The notes below the pieces were generated by a model that was not told where the DNA came from, did not search any database, and was given only the letters and a program-made list of their open reading frames with translations. A stretch of DNA of 64,000 nt from positions 62,001 to 126,000 of the forward strand of contig NZ_PDKG01000004.1 of NCBI RefSeq assembly GCF_004116725.1. Direction: 5' to 3'. How positions within the stretch are numbered: the stretch's first letter is position 1; the number at the start of each line of letters is the position of its first letter. This DNA is from Arcobacter sp. CECT 8986 (GTDB lineage Bacteria > Campylobacterota > Campylobacteria > Campylobacterales > Arcobacteraceae). Shown here piece by piece: positions 17,921-25,982 of this stretch. The position numbers were made by a program, and so were the translations under genes.

Positions 17921-18716
17921 CTGTAATTATTAACTCTTTTATATCACAAAACTTTTTTATTTTAAATGCATTAATTGCTTTTCCATCTTCAATATCTATT
18001 ACCATCATTTGTAATACACTTTTACAACTATTTGGTACTTGAAAATGTCCACCTAAACCAGTTGTAGCTTTTTCAATTGGAACTTTACTATCCATACCAA
18101 TTACGTTATCTCTACAACCAGTTAGTCCAATATCTGTCAAATAAGCAGTATTATCCATAATTTGTAAATCATCTGTTCCTACATGTGTATGTGTACCACA
18201 AATTGCACTTACTTGATTTTTTAGCATCATAAAAATAATTCTTTTTTCACTTGTAGCTTCACCATGAAAATCAATAAATATATTTTTTACATTATCTTCA
18301 TGTAAAGAAGTTACTAACTTCTTTGCCCAATTAAAAGGATTTTCAACAGTTGGCATCCCAAATTGTCCCATTAAGTTAATAACAGCTAATTTTTCACCAT
18401 TAACTTCTACAACTTTTACACCTGTGCCTACTAAACCTTCTGGATAATTATCAGGTCTTAAAACAGGTTTTGTTTCAAGTAGTGTAATCATCTCTTTTTT
18501 CTTATCAAAAGTATGATTACCTCCTGTAATAATATTAATGCCACTTTTTAAAAGTTCATCACAATTTTTTATAGTAAGACCAAATCCATGAGATGCATTT
18601 TCTGCATTTGCTATTACAAAATCTAAAGAGTATTCTTCAATTATTTTTTTTAGATTCTCTTTGATTATTTTACGTCCTGGCCTGCCTACAATATCACCAA
18701 TAAAAGCTATTCTCAT
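17904..18716 (-). CDS. YmdB-family (TIGR00282) metallophosphoesterase
   Basis: 270-residue binuclear metal phosphoesterase. Metal-ligand motifs are visible in order: FIGDIVGRPGR, NAENASHGFG, GGNHTFDKK, DFHGEATSEK and GTHTHVGTDD. Bacillus YmdB is a cyclic-nucleotide phosphodiesterase affecting biofilm; the role in Campylobacterota is not established. It heads the likely operon ymdB-magIII-parA-like-small membrane protein. Confidence 0.9.
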   Translation of the reverse strand: MRIAFIGDIVGRPGRKIIKENLKKIIEEYSLDFVIANAENASHGFGLTIKNCDELLKSGINIITGGNHTFDKKKEMITLLETKPVLRPDNYPEGLVGTGVKVVEVNGEKLAVINLMGQFGMPTVENPFNWAKKLVTSLHEDNVKNIFIDFHGEATSEKRIIFMMLKNQVSAICGTHTHVGTDDLQIMDNTAYLTDIGLTGCRDNVIGMDSKVPIEKATTGLGGHFQVPNSCKSVLQMMVIDIEDGKAINAFKIKKFCDIKELIITDAIFN

Positions 18717-18879
18717 AATATTTCTCTATGTTTTTTTTGAAATTGTATTGTAATTATCTTTTATCTTATATTAGTCCTTATTTTTTTGGTTGAATAGAAG
18801 ATTAAGAAAAAAACAGTAAAATCAATAGTGTATGCATTTTACATTATGTATAATGGAAAAAACTACGTAAAGGATTTTG

Positions 18880-20853
18880 ATGAGTTCAAAACTAAACAAA
18901 CATGTTTTTTTTATCTCCTCAGCACTAATTGCAGTATTGGCATTATTTGCTTCAATATTTCCAAAAGTTGCTGATGATTTTTTTAAAAGATTACAAGATG
19001 TAATTGTACAAAATGGTAGCTGGTTTTATGTATTAACAGTGGCGATTATATTAATCACTGTTTTTTATCTAGCTTTATCAAAATATGGAGATATTAAGTT
19101 GGGTCCTGATCACTCAACTGCTGATTATTCTTATATGTCATGGTTTGCCATGCTGTTTTCAGCTGGTATGGGTATTGGTCTTATGTTTTTTGGTGTTGCC
19201 GAACCTGTAATGCACTTTTTAAATCCTCCAGTTGGCGATGGAAGTACTATTGAATCTGCCAAAGAAGCTTTAAGAATTACATTCTTTCACTGGGGACTAC
19301 ACGCTTGGGCTATTTATGCTATTGTTGCAATTATACTGGCATTTTTTAGTTATAGACATAACCTACCACTTACTTTAAGATCGGCTTTATATCCATTAAT
19401 TGGGGATAAAATTTATGGACCAATTGGACATGCAGTAGATATTTTTGCTGTAATTGGTACTTTATTTGGGATAGCAACATCTCTTGGTTATGGTGTTTTA
19501 CAAGTAAACACAGGATTAAATTACTTATGGGGAGTTCCTGTAAATACAGTATCTCAAGTAATTCTAATCATAGCAGTAACTGGACTTGCAACTTTATCTG
19601 TTACAACTGGACTTGATAAAGGTATCAAGATATTATCAGAAATAAATCTTGTTTTAGCAGTATTACTTTTACTATTTGTATTAGTTGCAGGAAATACTAT
19701 TTTCTTATTACAAGCTTATGTTCAAAATATTGGAGATTATGCTTCTAATTTACTGAAAAGTACATTTAATTTATTTGCCTATCAAAAAACCGATTGGCTT
19801 GGTGGATGGACTATTCTTTATTGGGCTTGGTGGATTTCTTGGTCACCATTTGTTGGTTTATTTATTGCAAGAATTAGTAGAGGTAGAACAATTAGAGAGT
19901 TTACATTAGGTGTACTTCTTGTTCCAACTGGTTTCACACTTATGTGGATGACTTTCTTTGGTAACTCTGCAATTAGTTTAATTTTAAATGATGGATTTAC
20001 AGCATTTGGAGAAGTAGTTAAAAATAATGTTCCTATTGCAATATTTGCATTTTTAGAACACTTTAGTTTTAGTGGTTTAACTTCAATTGTTGCAACTGTT
20101 ATGGTAATTGTATTTTTTGTTACATCTTCGGATTCTGGTTCTATGGTTATTGATATGCTTTGTTCAAATGGTAACGATGATACACCAATATGGCAAAGAG
20201 TTTATTGGGCAGTTGGAGAAGGTGTTATTGCATCAATTTTAATTTTAGCAGGTGGTCTTAGTGCATTACAAACAATGACAATTGCTAGTGCATTACCATT
20301 TTCTATTGTTCTTTTAGTTGCATGTTATGGCCTGATAAAAGCATTAAGAGTTGATATAGCAAAAAAAGAGAGTTTACAATATAACGCAACTCAAATGACT
20401 ACCACAAATAATACAGCAGATTGGGATACAAGACTTAGTAACATTATTGATTATCCTTCAAAAAACAATGTTAAAAGATTTATTCAAAAGGTTGCAAAAC
20501 CTGCATTAACTGATGTTGCTGAAGAGTTAAAAAAACATGAACTTGATGTTGCAGTTGCAGAAACAAGTGAAGGTGTAGCACTTACAGTTTATTTAGGAGA
20601 AGAAGGTAACTTTGGTGAAAATAAAAACTTTATTTATAAAGTAAAAATAGTTGCTAGAGTAAAACCTAGTTTTGCAGTTGATGAAAAATCAGAAGATGAA
20701 AGAACAGAAGATGAGTTATATTATTGTGCAGTTATTCACCTAATTGAAGGTGGACAAGATTATGATATTATGGGATGGTCAAAAGATGGTATTAGAAATG
20801 ATATTGTTGATCACTACCAAAAACATATGCACTTTATTCATCTATTAAGTTAG
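18880..20853 (+). CDS. BCCT-family betaine/choline/carnitine transporter
   Basis: Inner-membrane Na+ or H+-coupled importer of trimethylammonium compatible solutes. Twelve membrane spans in the first 500 residues include MGIGLMFFGVAEPVMHF and the Trp-rich substrate motif WTILYWAWWISWSPFVGLF with the following RISRGRTIREF. A cytoplasmic C-terminal domain of about 150 residues follows, as in BetT-type proteins, where it senses osmotic stress. The ATG at 18880 follows AAAGGA; an immediately preceding TTG is less likely. Monocistronic. Confidence 0.95.
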   Translation: MSSKLNKHVFFISSALIAVLALFASIFPKVADDFFKRLQDVIVQNGSWFYVLTVAIILITVFYLALSKYGDIKLGPDHSTADYSYMSWFAMLFSAGMGIGLMFFGVAEPVMHFLNPPVGDGSTIESAKEALRITFFHWGLHAWAIYAIVAIILAFFSYRHNLPLTLRSALYPLIGDKIYGPIGHAVDIFAVIGTLFGIATSLGYGVLQVNTGLNYLWGVPVNTVSQVILIIAVTGLATLSVTTGLDKGIKILSEINLVLAVLLLLFVLVAGNTIFLLQAYVQNIGDYASNLLKSTFNLFAYQKTDWLGGWTILYWAWWISWSPFVGLFIARISRGRTIREFTLGVLLVPTGFTLMWMTFFGNSAISLILNDGFTAFGEVVKNNVPIAIFAFLEHFSFSGLTSIVATVMVIVFFVTSSDSGSMVIDMLCSNGNDDTPIWQRVYWAVGEGVIASILILAGGLSALQTMTIASALPFSIVLLVACYGLIKALRVDIAKKESLQYNATQMTTTNNTADWDTRLSNIIDYPSKNNVKRFIQKVAKPALTDVAEELKKHELDVAVAETSEGVALTVYLGEEGNFGENKNFIYKVKIVARVKPSFAVDEKSEDERTEDELYYCAVIHLIEGGQDYDIMGWSKDGIRNDIVDHYQKHMHFIHLLS

Positions 20854-20872
20854 TAACATTTGTTACTAGCTT
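20847..20872. terminator. Bidirectional hairpin between BCCT and flavoprotein genes
   Basis: AAGTTAGTAAC (20847-20857) pairs with GTTACTAGCTT (20862-20872) around ATTT, with one G-T pair. It includes the BCCT stop codon and touches the end of the convergent flavoprotein gene. Confidence 0.6.
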
Positions 20873-22013
20873 AATCACTTAAAATATTTCTTGCACAAGA
20901 GATTGCACTAGAAAAAGCAAACTGAAAATTATATCCTCCAAGTTCACCTGTCACATCCAAACATTCACCTAAAAAATATAGATTTTTTTGTTTTAGACTT
21001 TCCATTGATTTTACATCAATTTCATCAGTGCAAACTCCACCTTTTGTAACTTCAGCTTTTGTATATCCAAAATTTCCAGCAGGTGAGAACTCATAATTAT
21101 GAATTATTTCAAGTTTTTTTATCTCATCATTTGTTAGTTTATTACAAGGTTTATCTTCAAGTTCTATTGAGTTTAAAAACTCTTGCACAAATCTTTTAGG
21201 TAAAGGAAGTCTTGAACTAATTAAAGCATTTCCAACTAATACTTTTTTTATTTTTTTATCTGGTAAAAAATCAAAACTCATTTTTCCTTTTTTCCAATAT
21301 AAAGAACTATTCAAAATAATTGGACCAGAACATCCTTTATGTGCAAAAAGTAGTGAACCATAAAAAGATTTACCTTCTACTTTTGCTTTTGCCATAATAG
21401 ATAATCCACTCAATTTTTTAAACCAAAACTGTTCTTTTTGTACAGTAAAACCAACAAGTGCAGGATTTAAAGTATTTACAGTATGATTAAATTTTGAAGC
21501 AATATCAAAAGCAATTGAACTAGCACCTAAAGTTGTATAAGATAATCCACCAGATGCAATTATAAGTTTTTCTGCTTTTATTTGTGTTTTATTTGTTATG
21601 ATTGTAAAAACCTCATCATCATAATTTACATCAAGAACTTTTGTATTCATATATTTTTTTATATGTGTTGTCAATCTTGTAAACATATCAATAACATCTT
21701 GAGAAGTTTTACAAAAATAAGTTCCTTTTATTAGTTTAGGATTTATTTTCGGATTAACTTTATTTTCATTTAAAAAGTTTAATAAATCTTGATTTGTAAA
21801 GTTTTTTAACACCTCTTTTACAAACTTTTTATTTCCTAAATAGTTATCACAAGTTACTAAATTATTAGTGATATTACATTTTGCTCCACCACTAACTTTT
21901 ATTTTTTGACCTATTTTTTCATTTGTTTCTATTAAACAAATATTATCATCTCTTAATTGGCTTGCTAGCATAAGTCCACTAGCTCCTGCGCCTATTATTG
22001 CTATTTTGTAGAT
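20871..22013 (-). CDS. BaiN/HI0933-family FAD-dependent flavoprotein, apparent ATC start
   Basis: FAD-binding oxidoreductase of the HI0933/BaiN family; function poorly known. The first in-frame ATG (21971) would delete the dinucleotide-binding motif, but the same frame upstream reads YKIAIIGAGASGL, the expected N-terminus. The residue before Tyr is encoded by ATC at 22011-22013, with AAGGAAGAG at normal ribosome-binding distance and an in-frame stop just upstream. I therefore place the start at ATC, giving 380 residues. KVSGGAKCNITN and the C-terminal LYFLGECLDVTGELGGYN are family motifs. The start lies inside the last codons of the sensor kinase gene (13-bp overlap). Confidence 0.82.
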   Translation of the reverse strand: MYKIAIIGAGASGLMLASQLRDDNICLIETNEKIGQKIKVSGGAKCNITNNLVTCDNYLGNKKFVKEVLKNFTNQDLLNFLNENKVNPKINPKLIKGTYFCKTSQDVIDMFTRLTTHIKKYMNTKVLDVNYDDEVFTIITNKTQIKAEKLIIASGGLSYTTLGASSIAFDIASKFNHTVNTLNPALVGFTVQKEQFWFKKLSGLSIMAKAKVEGKSFYGSLLFAHKGCSGPIILNSSLYWKKGKMSFDFLPDKKIKKVLVGNALISSRLPLPKRFVQEFLNSIELEDKPCNKLTNDEIKKLEIIHNYEFSPAGNFGYTKAEVTKGGVCTDEIDVKSMESLKQKNLYFLGECLDVTGELGGYNFQFAFSSAISCARNILSD

Positions 22014-23251
22014 GTCTCTTCCTTTTTACATCTAAATACATTTATTCCATCATTATATGAATATTCTAATGTATAGTTATTTGCTTTTAAAATATTATGT
22101 ATTATATATAATCCTAATCCAAATGAGTTAGCAGATTTATCTTCTGAAGCAAAAAATGGTTCATAATAAGAGGTTAAATCATATTTTAATCTCTCACCTC
22201 TATTTTCAAAAATTATATCTTCATTTTCAGATTTTACAGTAACTCTTTTATCACTTGAATACTTAAGTGCATTATCAATTAAATTCTTTACAGCAACTGT
22301 AAATAGTTTATAATTTATATAAAGTTTTTTATTTTCATATTTATTTTCAACTCTATCATCTTCAATCATTAATATATCTTTTGCATTATCAATAATATCA
22401 TCAATATAATAGTGATTTTTTTCTATATTTTTTCTTGATGAAATCAACTCTTCAATTGAAGCAAATTCATTTATTAAAGACTCTAATCTATTAAATACTT
22501 CTCTTAATTTTTCATCATTTTGTTCACTATTTTCAATCTCTACTAAAAACTTACCTTTTGTTATTGGTGTTTTTAATTCATGCATTATATTTCTAATAAA
22601 AACATTTCTTGCTTCTTTAATATTTTTTAGCTTTTTGGCTGTATTTTTAAACTCCAATGCAAGTAATGAAACTTCATCTTTTCTATCTGTATTACAACAC
22701 TCAAAATCAAAGTTTTCATCACCTAATGTTTTAACTTTGTCTTTTAATATTTTAAGTGGCATCAATTTTCTAAGTGTGATTAAATACATTAAAATAGCTG
22801 TTATTATCACAATTACAAATACCAAAATTATATATATATGAGTAAAATTATTATGGGTTGCTTCATCTTTTACAAGTAAAGTTTCATGCTTTTTCTTCAT
22901 ATAAATATAATTTTTCCCATCAAGTTTTAATATTCTTAATATATTTTTTCCTGAAGGATCTTTTCTTTCAACTAAAACAACTGTTTTAGGATTGTATGTT
23001 ACTTTATTTATCTGTTTTGGAGGAACAATACTATAATTTATCTCTTCTAATGTTTTGAAAAAATCACTATTCATTCCACCTCTATGGTGCTGTCTTATTA
23101 CCATTTTTATAATTGGAACATATTTTTCGATTAGTTGTTCTTCCACATTTTTATAATTATGAGTCATTAATATAGTAAAACTTGTAATTACTAAAATAAT
23201 TGATATTATAAAACTTACTGTAATTGTAAAGAAAATTGATTGTCTATTCAT
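22001..23251 (-). CDS. Sensor histidine kinase (ArsS/CpxA-like)
   Basis: 416 residues. Membrane spans lie at about 8-28 and 140-162, enclosing a periplasmic sensor of about 110 residues. A HAMP-like linker, HisKA with phospho-acceptor His in IMHELKTPITKG, and a HATPase domain (N box NLIDNALKYS, G box SFGLGLYI) follow. It overlaps the regulator gene by 4 bp. Operon context with a Spy/CpxP-like periplasmic protein suggests envelope stress or metal sensing; the resemblance to Helicobacter ArsS is general. Confidence 0.9.
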   Translation of the reverse strand: MNRQSIFFTITVSFIISIILVITSFTILMTHNYKNVEEQLIEKYVPIIKMVIRQHHRGGMNSDFFKTLEEINYSIVPPKQINKVTYNPKTVVLVERKDPSGKNILRILKLDGKNYIYMKKKHETLLVKDEATHNNFTHIYIILVFVIVIITAILMYLITLRKLMPLKILKDKVKTLGDENFDFECCNTDRKDEVSLLALEFKNTAKKLKNIKEARNVFIRNIMHELKTPITKGKFLVEIENSEQNDEKLREVFNRLESLINEFASIEELISSRKNIEKNHYYIDDIIDNAKDILMIEDDRVENKYENKKLYINYKLFTVAVKNLIDNALKYSSDKRVTVKSENEDIIFENRGERLKYDLTSYYEPFFASEDKSANSFGLGLYIIHNILKANNYTLEYSYNDGINVFRCKKEETSTK

Positions 23252-23928
23252 TGTAAAAATTTATACCCCATTCCTCTAATTGTTTGAAGATATTTTGGTT
23301 CTTTTGAATTATCTTCTATTTTTTGTCTTATTCTATTTATTATAACAGCTAACGAACCTGAATTTTCATAATCATGATTTAATAAATCAGAATTATCAAA
23401 TATCTCTTCTCTTGTTACAATAAAGCCCTCTCTTTTTATTAACAAAGATAAAACTTCATACTCAGCAGCAGTCAATTTAACATACTGACCTTTTTTAGTA
23501 ATCTCTCTTTTTTCAGGGTTTAAAACAAATATTTTTTTCTTTGTATCTTCTACATCTTCTGTATTTTTATTATATCTTCTTAGAATTGTTTTTATTCTTA
23601 CTTCTAATTCTCTTGGGTCATAAGGCTTAGGTAAATAATCATCTGCTCCAAGTTGTAAAGCTGTAACCTTATCTGTTATATCACTTCTTGCACTTGAGAT
23701 AATTATTGGGATATTATATTTATCAACAACCTCTTTACATACATCAAGTCCATCCATTCCAGGAAGTGTTAAATCTAATATCAATAAATCAAATTTTTCT
23801 AGTCTTAAACTTGAAAGAGCCAAAAATGGCTCTTCAAAATTTGTAACTTCTATATTGAATTTTTTAAGATATTGAGTTAATAACTCAGCTAGTTGAATAT
23901 CATCTTCAACCATCGCAATTTTTATCAA
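23248..23928 (-). CDS. OmpR-family response regulator
   Basis: 226 residues. Receiver with EDD at 8-10, phospho-acceptor Asp52 (LDLTLPGMDG), switch Ser in ISSARS and Lys in YLPKPYDPRELEVRI. The C-terminal winged helix is typical (LTAAEYEVLSLLIKREGFIVTREEI and IINRIRQKIEDNSKEPKYLQTIRGMGYKF). It is the DNA-binding partner of the overlapping kinase and lies 3 bp after the Spy-like gene, so it may control its own operon. Confidence 0.93.
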   Translation of the reverse strand: MIKIAMVEDDIQLAELLTQYLKKFNIEVTNFEEPFLALSSLRLEKFDLLILDLTLPGMDGLDVCKEVVDKYNIPIIISSARSDITDKVTALQLGADDYLPKPYDPRELEVRIKTILRRYNKNTEDVEDTKKKIFVLNPEKREITKKGQYVKLTAAEYEVLSLLIKREGFIVTREEIFDNSDLLNHDYENSGSLAVIINRIRQKIEDNSKEPKYLQTIRGMGYKFLQ

Positions 23929-23931
23929 AAA

Positions 23932-24372
23932 TTATCCTTTAAATCTGCTTGTTTTTAAATCTAATAATACTTTAAACTGCTCTTTTTGTTCTTTTGTTAA
24001 GATATCATAAATATCTGAAACCATTTGTGCTTTTAATTTTATCATATTCTCTCTTTTAGTAGAAAGAATTTTTATAAACTTATTTTTATCAAATTCAGTT
24101 TTACTAAATGCATCATTTATTGTTTGCATTTTACCTCTGTTTGATTTCATAATATCTGCAATTTTACTCTTTTGTTCTGTTGATAAGTTTAACTGTTTAA
24201 CTACTCCAATAATACCATGGTGTTTATGATGATACCCTTTTTTATTCATCTTCATTGAAGCTTTATCTTTATTCATAAATTGACAATTTTGTCCACCATT
24301 ATTTTGATATGCAAATAATCCTGTTGTTAATATTGTTGTAGCCAAAGTTGCCGCTAAAATTTTTCTTTTCAT
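23932..24372 (-). CDS. Spy/CpxP-like periplasmic LTxxQ protein
   Basis: 146 residues with a signal peptide (MKRKILAATLATTILTTGLFA). Two LTxxQ-like helices, LNLSTEQKSKI and DILTKEQKEQF, mark the Spy/CpxP family. Members are periplasmic ATP-independent chaperones or inhibitors of the Cpx kinase. A His/Met-rich patch (YHHKHHG plus several Met) could bind metal. First gene of the operon with the two-component system, which parallels cpxP-cpxR-cpxA and suggests feedback on the kinase. Confidence 0.8.
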   Translation of the reverse strand: MKRKILAATLATTILTTGLFAYQNNGGQNCQFMNKDKASMKMNKKGYHHKHHGIIGVVKQLNLSTEQKSKIADIMKSNRGKMQTINDAFSKTEFDKNKFIKILSTKRENMIKLKAQMVSDIYDILTKEQKEQFKVLLDLKTSRFKG

Positions 24373-24547
24373 TTTATCTCCTATATATTTTTGATATGAA
24401 AATTATAAAATATCCTTTTTAACAACTTATAAACTCTTTATTAACAAAGCTTAATGAGTATTAATGAAATATAACAAAATAGAGATAATCTTTTATTATT
24501 ATAAATATAATTTTTAGTTAAAATAGTAAAAAGCTATTGGAGTAATT

Positions 24548-25840
24548 ATGATACGAAGAGATTTTTTTAAGTACTCACTATTTGCAGCAACACTTCTTAC
24601 AACAAATAGTGCAATTGCTTCTATTCCAAAAAAAGATAAAAAAAGTAAAGTTGTTATATGTGGAGGAGGTTTTGCTGGACTGACTTGTGCAAAAACACTA
24701 AAACAATTAGATAAAAATATAGATGTTACTTTAATTGAGAAAAACAATAATTTTTCTTCTTGTCCTTTTTCTAATTTATGGTTAGGAGAAGTAGGAAATA
24801 TATCTTATGAAGATTTAAATTACGATTATTATAAAACAATAGAAAAAAATAGTTTTAATTTTGTAAATGAAGAGATTATAAAAATAGATAAAAATAAAAA
24901 GTTAGTCTACACAACAAAAAATATTATAGAATATGAATATCTTATTTTAACTCTTGGAATTGATTATAATTATGAAAAAATATTCAAAGATAAAAAAAGT
25001 ATTCAAGAGTGTAAAATAAAAGCACCAGCTGCACTTAAACCTGGAAGTGAACATCTTGCTTTAAAAAGAATGGTAAAAAACTTTAAAGGTGGAAACTTTA
25101 TCATATCTGTACCAAATGGTGCTTATAGATGTCCTCCTGCACCATATGAAAGAGCTTGTATGATTGCAAACTATTTTAAAAAGCATAAAATTAAAGGTAA
25201 AGTTATTATACTTGACCCACGAGATAAACCAGCTGCAAAACCATATAAGTTTTTAAAAGCTTTTGAAGAGTATTACAAAGACTTTATTATTTACAAACCA
25301 TATAGTGAATTTAAAAAAATCAATTTTGAAAACAAAACAATCACATATAAAAATTTTGATGAGAATCAAATTGAGTATATAAATAAAAAAATAGATTTTG
25401 AAGAAGCAAATATCATTCCACCAAACCAAGCAAATGCTTTAATAAAAAAATCAAATTTAGAAGTTGATGAAATGGGTTGGGCAAAACTTAGAAAACCAAC
25501 TTTTAGATCAACTAGTTCTGAAGATATTTATATTGTAGGAGATTCACAAGGAGAATATGCTTTTGCGAAATCAGCACAAATGGCAAATTCGTGTGCATAT
25601 ATTGTAAGTGAAGAGATAGCAAGTAGAATAAAAAACAAAATTTTTGATTATAAAAATAATATGCCAGGGAATGTTTGTTATTCAATGGTTACTGAAGATA
25701 AAGCTGTTTCTATTATGCATAATTTTAAATATGAAGATACTTTTATTCCAAGTTATGAGATTTCTGAAATTTCACATGATGTTGCAGTTGGGGCAAAAGG
25801 TTGGTATTTTGGGCTTATAAATGATATTTTAGAAATTTAA
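24548..25840 (+). CDS. Flavocytochrome c sulfide dehydrogenase-type flavoprotein (FccB/SoxF-like), Tat-exported
   Basis: 430-residue periplasmic FAD protein. The N-terminus IRRDFFKYS is a twin-arginine signal, followed by the FAD-binding VVICGGGFAGLTCAKTL. Conserved cysteine motifs of this family are present (SSCPFSNLWLGE and YRCPPAPYERAC), and the C-terminal domain has the FCSD flavin-binding form (GNVCYSMV). FccB/SoxF oxidise sulfide with a cytochrome subunit, but no cytochrome c gene is adjacent. The physiological role here is therefore inferred only in general terms: sulfide or thiol oxidation. Confidence 0.85.
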   Translation: MIRRDFFKYSLFAATLLTTNSAIASIPKKDKKSKVVICGGGFAGLTCAKTLKQLDKNIDVTLIEKNNNFSSCPFSNLWLGEVGNISYEDLNYDYYKTIEKNSFNFVNEEIIKIDKNKKLVYTTKNIIEYEYLILTLGIDYNYEKIFKDKKSIQECKIKAPAALKPGSEHLALKRMVKNFKGGNFIISVPNGAYRCPPAPYERACMIANYFKKHKIKGKVIILDPRDKPAAKPYKFLKAFEEYYKDFIIYKPYSEFKKINFENKTITYKNFDENQIEYINKKIDFEEANIIPPNQANALIKKSNLEVDEMGWAKLRKPTFRSTSSEDIYIVGDSQGEYAFAKSAQMANSCAYIVSEEIASRIKNKIFDYKNNMPGNVCYSMVTEDKAVSIMHNFKYEDTFIPSYEISEISHDVAVGAKGWYFGLINDILEI

Positions 25841-25934
25841 TTGATAAAGAGTATTAAAATCCACTTTTTATACACTTGTATTATTTATAATTACAATGTG
25901 AAAAACATATTAGGACTCAATGTTTTCTTCCTTT

Positions 25935-25968
25935 AAAGAGAAAGTTCTCCCTCTTTCTCTTTTTTTAT
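25935..25968 (+). terminator. Rho-independent terminator after the FccB/SoxF-like gene
   Basis: AAAGAGAAAG (25935-25944) pairs with CTTTCTCTTT (25953-25962) around an 8-nt loop and is followed by T residues. It lies almost 100 bp beyond the stop codon, so the transcript has a long untranslated tail. Confidence 0.8.
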
Positions 25969-25982
25969 TTCCCAACCATTAT

